DNA of 7,894 bases from Candidatus Fibrimonadales bacterium (GTDB lineage Bacteria; Fibrobacterota; Fibrobacteria; Fibrobacterales; Fibrobacteraceae). The stretch spans positions 7,255-15,148 of the forward strand of contig WQSA01000008.1 of the NCBI GenBank assembly GCA_009788135.1, in the 5' to 3' direction. Under the pieces are notes generated by a model, which was not told the origin of the DNA, did no database searches, and worked only from the letters and a program-made list of their open reading frames with translations. The translations under genes were made by a program, and so were the position numbers. Of the stretch, positions 1 through 5,072 are shown piece by piece. Position 1 is the stretch's first letter. The number at the start of each line of letters is the position of its first letter.

Positions 1-1243
1 TTGGGAAAAGCCCGAAAATTCCTATTGAGCCTGTGAGCGTGGTTGGGGAACTAACTATTCTGGTCGCTCCGCAAGCGATGTAGTAGCCGCCGCTCGCCGC
101 ATAAGAACCGAGAGAAGCGATTGTGGGCTTTGTTTTGGAGAGTTCTCTCACTCCGTACCAAATCTGGTCTGAGACGTAAGCTGAGCCTCCGCCGGAATTT
201 ATTCTGAAAACAACGGCTTTAACCGTGCTGTCTTCCTGCAATTTTTGCAGAAGCTTAACATAAGTTTTTGCTGTGATAGATGGGCCGGAATACAAGTCTT
301 CTTCGGTGTTGCTGACTATGCTTCCCTCTGCATAGACAATGGCTATTTTGCCGAGCTTTGATGGCGGGTAGTCGCTTAGAAGATCAATTGGTTTCAAGAA
401 ATTCAGTTCCTTGCCTTTTTTTATTCCAGCCATTTCTTTCAGCGAGTTTTCAAAATCGGTTTTATAAGCGAGCGAGTCTATAAGCCCGTATTTAATCAAG
501 CTCTCCGGTGCGGAAAAGAGCAGATATTCGTCTGCGTAGCGGTTGAGGGAATCTGTGGAAATCGCTCTGCTCTCGGAGATTCCGGTGAGGATTTCATTCC
601 ATAGCGCTTTGAGATAAACGCTTTTTTGTTCCCTGTCGTAATCGCTCATTTTATAGTCTGTGTATGGCTCAACATAAGATTTATGCGTTCCGACTTTGAG
701 AGCCTGTATTTCCACGCCCATTTTTTCCAGAACGCCTTTATGGTATTGCCTCATGCTTCCAAGCCCTTTGAGCTCAAGCATTCCGAGCGGGTTCAAGATA
801 ATTTTGTCTGCAACGGATGCCGCCAGGTAGCTTCTTTGCGAGATTATTTCGCCATAGGCAACCACGAATTTTCCGCTTTCCTTGAAGTCTATCAACGCGT
901 TTCTAATTTCCTGCATTGCGGCTATTCCGGTTTGCGCAATTCCTGCGTTTAGATATATGCCTTTTATCTTGTCATCGTTTTTTGCGTTTTTTATCGCAGC
1001 AAGGATATCGTTTAATCCCTGTGTTTTTAATCCTAAATTTAAAATGGTTGCGTATAGCGGGTTGTAGCTTTCTCTTTCTGATATAATTCCGCTCAAATCT
1101 ATTTTCAAAATAGGCGAGTCCGCAGGGGGCTTGCTTGAGCTTGAAAGGGATATTATCGCTGATATGGATAGAATAAGCAGCGCGCCGCCGGCAAAGACTG
1201 TGCCAAGCGCTGAGGCAAGGAATAGTTTGAGGAAGGTTTTCAT
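1..1243 (-). CDS. sppA: Signal peptide peptidase SppA (protease IV), 67K type, C-terminus beyond window
   Basis: Membrane-bound serine protease that degrades signal peptides left in the membrane after secretion. I translated 414 codons from the ATG at 1241-1243; the frame is open to the left edge, so only the C-terminal part is missing. Residues about 5-33 form one hydrophobic anchor. The N-terminal SppA domain contains VGTHKSYVEPY with the expected general-base Lys188. The C-terminal domain contains INSGGGS, then SYAASGGYY with the expected nucleophile Ser384, then TLTGSIGIFG. The Ser/Lys pair split across two tandem domains is the layout of E. coli-type SppA rather than the short form. No Shine-Dalgarno sequence precedes the start; a TATTTT hexamer lies 8 nt upstream instead. 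The chimeric ORF ends 45 nt upstream on the same strand, with a possible terminator between them. Identity is very secure; substrates in this organism are not known. Confidence 0.95.
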   Translation of the reverse strand, partial: MKTFLKLFLASALGTVFAGGALLILSISAIISLSSSSKPPADSPILKIDLSGIISERESYNPLYATILNLGLKTQGLNDILAAIKNAKNDDKIKGIYLNAGIAQTGIAAMQEIRNALIDFKESGKFVVAYGEIISQRSYLAASVADKIILNPLGMLELKGLGSMRQYHKGVLEKMGVEIQALKVGTHKSYVEPYTDYKMSDYDREQKSVYLKALWNEILTGISESRAISTDSLNRYADEYLLFSAPESLIKYGLIDSLAYKTDFENSLKEMAGIKKGKELNFLKPIDLLSDYPPSKLGKIAIVYAEGSIVSNTEEDLYSGPSITAKTYVKLLQKLQEDSTVKAVVFRINSGGGSAYVSDQIWYGVRELSKTKPTIASLGSYAASGGYYIACGATRIVSSPTTLTGSIGIFGLFP

Positions 1244-1251
1244 GTTTTTGG

Positions 1252-1279
1252 AAAATAGTAAAATCTGCGAATCGGGATT
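1252..1279 (-). promoter_or_regulatory. Putative sppA promoter with AATCCCGATTC upstream element
   Basis: Reading on the minus strand, AATCCCGATTC (1279-1269) is followed by 11 nt and TATTTT (1257-1252), then 8 nt and the sppA ATG. A -10 element here would start transcription within one or two bases of the start codon. The same 11-mer at the same spacing precedes the U32 gene. An alternative -10, TACTAT, lies at 1260-1255. The promoter assignment is inference from position and recurrence. Confidence 0.45.
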
Positions 1280-1284
1280 CAGAT
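1252..1284 (-). terminator. Possible weak intrinsic terminator after the chimeric ORF
   Basis: On the minus strand, 5 nt after the chimera stop codon, ATCTG (1284-1280) pairs with CAGAT (1267-1263). It encloses a second AATC/GATT pairing with a two-base bulge, and is followed by the T-rich run TTTACTATTTT (1262-1252). This has the shape of a factor-independent terminator, though the stem is short and AT-rich. It overlaps the putative sppA promoter, so the same bases may serve both roles or only one. Confidence 0.35.
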
Positions 1285-1288
1285 GTTT

Positions 1289-1672
1289 TTAACGCAATCT
1301 ATTAATTTGTCTCAAAGGAAGCTTTGTTATGCGAGCTGTAATAGCAGGGTCAAAGCCTTCTGCTAGCATAGCGCTGGCGACTTCCAGTTTGCTTTGTATT
1401 ACGGCGGATATAGTAGCGTCTTTCACTGCGCAGTCAATGGCAAGCTTTCTTTCATCAACATATTCTTTTTTATCCAAATACTCAAACTCACCCTTAGAAT
1501 AAACTATAATATCCATAGAAAATAGTCTATTTATTTCCAATAACGCTCTTGACACAGGACGGCTTCTATCCATCCTCTCGTCAAAGGTCTTTGCAAACTC
1601 TTCCGTAGCCGTGCCTTTAGCATAAGAACCGAATTGAATAATTCTAGATATCACATCAGCAGATAAAGACAT
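1289..1672 (-). CDS. Chimeric ORF: degenerate MNT nucleotidyltransferase fused to an Rpn-type C-terminal tail
   Basis: A 127-residue ORF in two parts. Residues 1-70 resemble a MNT/KNT-type nucleotidyltransferase, the domain found in HEPN/MNT pairs: IIQFGSYAKGTATEE contains the GS signature, and SMDIIVYSKGEFE resembles the strand carrying the third carboxylate (Asp54). The segment that should follow TEE with the metal-binding DxD pair is absent, so catalysis is not expected; the N-terminal helix also looks shortened. Residues 71-127, from YVDERKLAIDC to the stop, match the C-terminal tail of the Rpn nuclease at 4062-4952, including a 30-nt exact DNA match. The ORF has no stop or frameshift. 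I chose ATG 1672 over an upstream TTG at 1696 because a TACATT hexamer ends 6 nt before it. No HEPN partner is nearby. It may be a decaying recombinant or a small regulatory protein. Confidence 0.6.
   Translation of the reverse strand: MSLSADVISRIIQFGSYAKGTATEEFAKTFDERMDRSRPVSRALLEINRLFSMDIIVYSKGEFEYLDKKEYVDERKLAIDCAVKDATISAVIQSKLEVASAMLAEGFDPAITARITKLPLRQINRLR
1434..1463 (-). repeat. 30-nt exact direct repeat, copy 2 (chimeric ORF tail)
   Basis: Identical over 30 nt to 4219-4248. Similarity stops abruptly at the 5' side of the coding strand, where the chimera changes to nucleotidyltransferase sequence, and weakens toward the stop codon. This marks the recombination junction. Confidence 0.9.
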
Positions 1673-1678
1673 ATAAGA

Positions 1679-1689
1679 AATGTAGAAAA
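1679..1689 (-). promoter_or_regulatory. Putative -10 element of the chimeric ORF
   Basis: Minus-strand TTTTCTACATT ends 6 nt before the ATG at 1672. It matches the TTTyCTATATT pattern seen at other starts in this window. There is no Shine-Dalgarno sequence, so initiation at or near the 5' end of the transcript is the simplest reading. Confidence 0.4.
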
Positions 1690-1696
1690 TGCCCAA

Positions 1697-1754
1697 ACAT
1701 TGCGATACGGCCTACGCCCTAGGCAACGCCCATTGCTACGCAAGCACTATGCGC
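1697..1754. repeat. GC-rich structured intergenic element
   Basis: This 58-nt spacer is visibly richer in G and C than its surroundings and has nested symmetry: TTGCG (1700-1704) pairs with CGCAA (1739-1743), and inside it GCCTA (1710-1714) pairs with TAGGC (1720-1724) around a 5-nt loop. CATTGC occurs twice as a direct repeat (1698-1703, 1731-1736). It separates the lipoprotein stop from the chimera promoter. No T-run follows on the minus strand, so it is not a classical terminator. It may be a short dispersed repeat of this genome, which one window cannot show. Confidence 0.35.
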
Positions 1755-3161
1755 TTAGTCTTGCACGCAGCGAACAGAAAGCAAGTCTTTCTTATCTCTG
1801 CTGTTGTCCAGATTGACTATATCGACGCTGTAGTTCATGTTCTGGTAGTAGGCGCTGTAGCTATCGTCCGATCTAACCCACCAAAAGCCGCTGGCGCCGA
1901 CAAATTCAAATTTGCCATCACTATAGCGGCCGTAACCGCCCGGCAGGGCCGCAAATCCATAAGTGTCTTGGCATGAGCCTGAGCCAGGACAATTATGCCA
2001 ACCAGTTTTTGCCTTCAAAAACTTGCCCGCCACGTAATAGAGAGAGATACTATTAATATAACCAAACAACTTATCCCAGTCAGCCACGCTAGACAAGAGC
2101 CAGTTAGAGGGGCATACGCCTTGGGCTGTTTCCCAGTTGTAAAGGCGGCCATAGGTGGCGCAGCGACCGCCATCATCAACTAATGTGCCTGAAGCATCTG
2201 ATTCTCCAACGCATTTGCTGCCTGTTACAGCATAATTCAAATTCTCCGCCATCCAGACCTGTGTGCCAATTCTCACCCAGCCATATTCTTGGCTGTCCCT
2301 TGAATCCGTAAAAGTTCCGCTCGGCAACGCTGCAAAGTTTGCGGTCAGCTCCTTGTTTTCGTCCATTGTGATTGTAACCGGATTTGCTGTGCCCGTCGTA
2401 TCCCCAGACCAGCCTGTGAACTCATAGCCAAACTCTGGCTCCGCTGTCACGGTAACTACCGTGCCGCTCACGTGGATCGCGCCGCTGGGCGAGTAATGCA
2501 CTGTGCCGCCGTAAACGTCGTTCACGTGGGTTTCAAGCGAATAATGGGGGATAAGCTCGAATTTAGCGGTTAGCGTCTTGTTGTCATTCATGATAATAAA
2601 CCACTCTTTGGATTCGCTCACAAACGCTCCCGACCAACCAACAAAAGCGTACTTTGCATTCGCTGTTGCCTTCACGGTAACCACCGTGCCCTGCTCATAG
2701 AGTTCCAATTCCGGATCGAGGGAAACAGAGCCGCCTTCCGCTGGGTCAACAATGATTTCAAGCGTATATTTGGGAACAATAGAAGAGCTAGAGCCTTCAG
2801 ACGAACTGCTACTACCCTCAACGCTAGATGAGCTTGGCATCTCAGACGAACTGCTGCTTTCCCCAGCAACTTCAATCGAAGAGCTGGAGTCTTCAGACGA
2901 ACTACTGCTATCCTCAACGCTAGATGAGCTTGGCATCTCAGACGAACTGCTGCTTTCCCCAACAACTTCAATCGAAGAGCTGGAGTCTTCAGACGAACTA
3001 CTGCTATCCTCAACGCTAGATGAGCTTGGCATCGCAGACGAACTGCTGTTTTCCCCAACAGCCCCAGCATAATTGACCCCATCAGGGTCCAAAGAATTGT
3101 CTCGCTCCGCCTGAGTGCAGCCAAAAACGAACAGCAACGCAAAAAACAAGACTAAAACCAT
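1755..3161 (-). CDS. FISUMP-domain lipoprotein with serine-rich linker and two InlB-like repeats
   Basis: A predicted cell-surface lipoprotein of 468 residues; its ligand is unknown. The N-terminus is a short hydrophobic signal ending in FVFGC, a lipobox that would put the lipid on Cys15 (Phe at -2 is unusual). Residues 36-130 are three 32-residue serine-rich repeats. Residues about 131-202 and 206-276 are two divergent InlB B-type repeats, each with a GWSG turn and ending in KTLTAKF or KELTANF. Residues about 284-468 form a Fibrobacter succinogenes major paralogous domain: IGTQVWMAENLNY, YGRLYNWETAQGVCPSNW, YGFAALPGGYG, FWWVRS and the terminal SVRCVQD are its hallmarks. Six cysteines (317, 334, 350, 391, 397, 465) could form disulfides. 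The start is fixed by AGGAG seven nt upstream, and the first 10 nt overlap the end of the CsgG-like gene, so the two are translationally coupled. Confidence 0.92.
   Translation of the reverse strand: MVLVLFFALLFVFGCTQAERDNSLDPDGVNYAGAVGENSSSSAMPSSSSVEDSSSSSEDSSSSIEVVGESSSSSEMPSSSSVEDSSSSSEDSSSSIEVAGESSSSSEMPSSSSVEGSSSSSEGSSSSIVPKYTLEIIVDPAEGGSVSLDPELELYEQGTVVTVKATANAKYAFVGWSGAFVSESKEWFIIMNDNKTLTAKFELIPHYSLETHVNDVYGGTVHYSPSGAIHVSGTVVTVTAEPEFGYEFTGWSGDTTGTANPVTITMDENKELTANFAALPSGTFTDSRDSQEYGWVRIGTQVWMAENLNYAVTGSKCVGESDASGTLVDDGGRCATYGRLYNWETAQGVCPSNWLLSSVADWDKLFGYINSISLYYVAGKFLKAKTGWHNCPGSGSCQDTYGFAALPGGYGRYSDGKFEFVGASGFWWVRSDDSYSAYYQNMNYSVDIVNLDNSRDKKDLLSVRCVQD
2772..3056 (-). repeat. 96-bp in-frame tandem repeat, about three copies, coding the serine-rich linker
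   Basis: Three copies encode units beginning GES/GEN and running through MPSSSSVE, SSSSSE and SSSSI at protein residues 36-67, 68-99 and 100-130. Neighbouring copies are almost identical in DNA (for example CCAGCAAC against CCAACAAC), which points to recent duplication or gene conversion. Because 96 is a multiple of three, copy number can change without breaking the frame. Such linkers are typical spacers between domains of Fibrobacter surface proteins. Confidence 0.9.
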
Positions 3162-3952
3162 ATATGCACTCCTATTCCAGTTGCCAGAAAAACACCTCCG
3201 GCAATATAAGACACATTCCTCGCAGTTTTGGCATCTTCCACTTTTTTCCAGGAAGAGCCAAAATCCGACTGCGAAGCCCTGTATTCATCGTGCCTATCCC
3301 CAACAGCCATATCCTGAGCATAGCCGTAAGCAAAAAGCCCAACACCCAACACGTCAAGGGCAAGAGCTACCCAAAAGCTGGCATTGCCCTTCTTTTCAAC
3401 GACCTCCACCTGAGGGTCTATCTTTTTGGGAGGCTCTTCAGGCTTAGACTCAACGACGAGCTTTTCGCCCGAATCACTTTTTGGTATTCTGGTGAACAAA
3501 TCCGGGGCTTTCTCACGAATTGTATTGAGCAAACCCATCACATCTTTGCTTTCCGTGACAAAACTGCCCAAAAGATTGCCGCTAATAGACTCATAAAATT
3601 CAACAGTCAAAGTCATCATTCCACCGAATTGTCCCACAAAGCCCTGCGTGACATATTCAGCGCCAATAGCCCTGCCTATTTCAACAGCGCAGCTTTCGGC
3701 AAGGCACTCCGCTTCTTCCGAATCCGGGGGCAACAAAGACATGATGTTGTCTCTGGTTAGAATGGTATAGCTACCTTGCGGCAATGCTTCCCGAGCTCTT
3801 GTGCGAAGCTCGTCAGTCAAATGGCGGTATTCCGAGAGCTTCAAATCCATTTCCCCGCTCGGAACTATTTCCAAAACGGCAACAGTGTTGGCGGCGTACG
3901 CAAAAGCGGCAAGGAACAGGGGCAAGGCTAGAATATTACAAAAATGCGTCAT
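3152..3952 (-). CDS. Secreted CsgG/TolB-N-like protein with two C-terminal membrane segments
   Basis: A 266-residue envelope protein of unknown precise role. Residues 1-20 look like a Sec signal peptide with cleavage after AYA. Residues about 22-155 have the pattern of a CsgG/TolB-N-terminal-like alpha/beta domain: VAVLEIVPSG, a helix with LSEYRHLTDELRTRAREAL, YTILTRDNI, then ECLAESCAVEIGRAIGAEYV followed by VTQG, and a strand pair ending near SGNLLGSF. Cys83 and Cys88 are spaced as in related proteins. Residues about 160-190 are a charged, Pro/Glu/Lys-rich linker. Two hydrophobic stretches (192-212 and 247-265) flank a soluble stretch with SSWKKVEDAKTARN. No Shine-Dalgarno sequence precedes the ATG, but TATATT ends 7 nt upstream. 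It overlaps the FISUMP lipoprotein gene by 10 nt, suggesting the pair act together at the envelope. The fold call is moderate; the function is not known. Confidence 0.85.
   Translation of the reverse strand: MTHFCNILALPLFLAAFAYAANTVAVLEIVPSGEMDLKLSEYRHLTDELRTRAREALPQGSYTILTRDNIMSLLPPDSEEAECLAESCAVEIGRAIGAEYVTQGFVGQFGGMMTLTVEFYESISGNLLGSFVTESKDVMGLLNTIREKAPDLFTRIPKSDSGEKLVVESKPEEPPKKIDPQVEVVEKKGNASFWVALALDVLGVGLFAYGYAQDMAVGDRHDEYRASQSDFGSSWKKVEDAKTARNVSYIAGGVFLATGIGVHIWF
3169..3173 (-). promoter_or_regulatory. Shine-Dalgarno AGGAG of the FISUMP lipoprotein gene
   Basis: AGGAG on the minus strand, 7 nt before the ATG at 3161 and inside the last codons of the CsgG-like gene. It fixes the lipoprotein start and supports coupled translation from one mRNA. 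Confidence 0.8.
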
Positions 3953-3959
3953 TTAAGGG

Positions 3960-3965
3960 AATATA
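3960..3965 (-). promoter_or_regulatory. Putative -10 element (TATATT) of the envelope operon
   Basis: TATATT on the minus strand ends 7 nt before the ATG at 3952, in a strongly AT-rich stretch. Transcription would start at or next to the start codon, consistent with the missing Shine-Dalgarno sequence. I see no convincing -35 hexamer. Confidence 0.45.
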
Positions 3966-3986
3966 CAATTTTTATACAAATGTTTT

Positions 3987-4040
3987 ACGGGCCCGTTGTA
4001 CAAGAATGCGTTGTAGAGACGGATAATTGTCCGTCTCTAC
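3987..4040. repeat. Palindromic intergenic repeat, GTAGAGACGGA arms
   Basis: GTAGAGACGGA (4013-4023) and TCCGTCTCTAC (4030-4040) form a perfect 11-bp stem around a 6-nt centre; G-T and C-G pairs can extend it outward to about 4009/4044. Just beside it are the 10-bp palindrome ACGGGCCCGT (3987-3996) and a direct repeat of CGTTGTA (3994-4000, 4009-4015). It lies between the nuclease stop and the promoter of the envelope operon. On the minus strand no T-run follows, so it is more likely a small dispersed palindromic (MITE-like) element than an intrinsic terminator, though the stem could still stop or stabilise transcripts. Confidence 0.6.
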
Positions 4041-4061
4041 GGTGTTATCAGCTTTGAATAT

Positions 4062-4253
4062 TCAACGTAACCTATTGACTTGGCTTAGTGAAAGTTTTGT
4101 GTAACGAGCTATGAATGCAGGTTCAAGCCCATCAGCGAGCATTGCGCTGGCGATCTCCTGGCTACGCTGCCTTCTAACTTGCTTGGTAACAGCTATAGTA
4201 GAGTCTTTCACCGCACAATCAATGGCAAGCTTTCTTTCATCAACATATCTCAT
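4062..4253 (-). other. Possible internal start giving a 63-residue Rpn tail protein
   Basis: An in-frame ATG at 4251-4253 (Met234 of the nuclease) begins MRYVDERKLAIDC, exactly at the boundary of the tail module shared with the chimeric ORF. AGG lies 6 nt upstream as a weak Shine-Dalgarno candidate. In E. coli, short Rpn proteins made from internal starts consist of the C-terminal region and inhibit the full-length nuclease. The analogy is inference; an internal Met alone is common. Confidence 0.3.
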
Positions 4254-4952
4254 GCTATACCTGTAGGCTTTGAGTTCATCTCTGTTCAATTTACAAATTT
4301 CCGAGACCGAGAAAATTCTATCAAATATCTTTTCGCTGAAATTCTTTGGTCTTTCTTCAAGAAGGTGCAGATTTTTGAACAAGAAGACGATCTTCTCTCT
4401 GAAAGTCTTGCATTTGGATGCATTCTTGTTGAATTTGGGCAGCTCTACAAAAACTTTGAATTCTTTGCTGTTCGCAAGCTTTTTCGTTTGCAAATTGACC
4501 CAGCCCTCTTCTGTGAAAAAGTATTTGCCGTTATCTCTTTTGTGGTTCAGAATTCCGATAAAGAAGCTGCCGGGCAAGGTATAATCCTCGTTTCCTTTGT
4601 CTATGTTTTCAGACTGTATGCGAGCGATGTAAAGCCTGAGCCTGTCATCGGCATTTTCGAGCTTGGCGTTTTGCATTTCAAGGAGGTAAGTGCTTTTGCA
4701 TCCGTCTTCGCAGAGGATATCAAAGATTACTTTTTTGCTATTGGGAGCCACGCCAAGAAGCTCGGTCGGGATAAATCTTATCTCTTTGATAGGCTTTGGC
4801 AAAACCCTGCGCAGGAAATCGTTTAGAAGAGCCATAAGCAATGGGATTCCAGCTGGTTTTCCGAATACGATTTTGAAAGTCCAGTCAATGAAGAGCGGCG
4901 CAAACCTTACTGGAATAAGCTTGCGGCAGGGAATAGCGACTTTTTTTGGCAT
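4062..4952 (-). CDS. Rpn-family PD-(D/E)XK nuclease (annotated in databases as PD-(D/E)XK nuclease family transposase)
   Basis: A 296-residue putative DNase of the Rpn/YhgA group. E. coli members promote RecA-independent recombination, and some Rpn proteins act in phage defence. The N-terminal domain begins FAPLFIDWTFKIVFGKP, the usual entry to the fold. VIFDILCEDG supplies Asp78 and YLLEMQNAK supplies Glu92 and Gln94, giving the D...ExQ active site. A helix with ADDRLRLYIARIQSE follows, then the strand FFIGILNHK. The C-terminal tail (about 235-296), EIASAMLADGLEPAFIARYTKL, is the helical module typical of Rpn ends. I chose the ATG at 4952 because GGAGG lies 5 nt upstream; a longer frame to 5120 would run into the divergent U32 gene. 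The tail is repeated in the chimeric ORF at 1289. No terminal repeats or target duplication are seen, so it does not look like a mobile insertion sequence. Confidence 0.88.
   Translation of the reverse strand: MPKKVAIPCRKLIPVRFAPLFIDWTFKIVFGKPAGIPLLMALLNDFLRRVLPKPIKEIRFIPTELLGVAPNSKKVIFDILCEDGCKSTYLLEMQNAKLENADDRLRLYIARIQSENIDKGNEDYTLPGSFFIGILNHKRDNGKYFFTEEGWVNLQTKKLANSKEFKVFVELPKFNKNASKCKTFREKIVFLFKNLHLLEERPKNFSEKIFDRIFSVSEICKLNRDELKAYRYSMRYVDERKLAIDCAVKDSTIAVTKQVRRQRSQEIASAMLADGLEPAFIARYTKLSLSQVNRLR
4219..4248 (-). repeat. 30-nt exact direct repeat, copy 1 (nuclease tail)
   Basis: This 30-nt stretch is identical to 1434-1463, in the same orientation and reading frame, and encodes the start of the tail module around VDERKLAID. 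Weaker similarity continues to the stop codons of both genes. Confidence 0.9.
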
Positions 4953-5040
4953 AAATGCCTCCACTGGTTGTAGCGGAAAACATTTTCCGCCAATCTCATT
5001 TAAATAAAGTCGCTCCCAGTCCAAGAAGAAATATAGAAAA
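4953..5040 (-). promoter_or_regulatory. Promoter, hairpin leader and Shine-Dalgarno of the Rpn nuclease
   Basis: Minus-strand TTTTCTATATT (5040-5030) is a good -10 candidate and would start transcription near 5023, giving a leader of about 70 nt. The leader contains a perfect inverted repeat, GCGGAAAA (4990-4983) against TTTTCCGC (4980-4973), and ends with GGAGG (4962-4958), 5 nt before the ATG. The hairpin lies 10 nt upstream of the GGAGG and could affect ribosome access. Confidence 0.5.
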
Positions 5041-5066
5041 TCCCGATTCAGAGTTTTTCCTATCTT
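5039..5066 (+). promoter_or_regulatory. Putative U32 gene promoter with AATCCCGATTC upstream element
   Basis: AATCCCGATTC (5039-5049), 11 nt, TATCTT (5061-5066), then 6 nt to the ATG at 5073. Both the 11-mer and its 11-nt distance from the hexamer are the same as upstream of sppA. There is no Shine-Dalgarno sequence, so a leaderless or nearly leaderless transcript is predicted. Confidence 0.5.
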
Positions 5067-5072
5067 CCTCAA

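Noticed and set aside
626..1067. Plus-strand frames opposite sppA
   Set aside because: They lie opposite well-conserved SppA sequence and show no motif of their own.
2772..3056. CRISPR-like array
   Set aside because: The units are adjacent with no unique spacers and encode protein in frame.
2752..3072. Plus-strand open frame with a leucine-rich repeating product opposite the lipoprotein
   Set aside because: It is the antisense of the 96-bp serine repeat; since 96 is a multiple of three, other frames stay open too. There is no ribosome site and no family resemblance.
2672..3142. Minus-strand frame with a basic, repetitive product inside the lipoprotein gene
   Set aside because: It is another frame of the same tandem repeat, overlapping a gene with clear domains and a good start.
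4179..4826. Long plus-strand frame opposite the nuclease
   Set aside because: Antisense shadow of a real gene; the product shows no recognisable motif and the start has no signal.
4062..4952. Reading the nuclease as an active insertion sequence because databases name the family transposase
   Set aside because: No terminal inverted repeats or target duplications flank the gene, and the characterised family members are Rpn nucleases.
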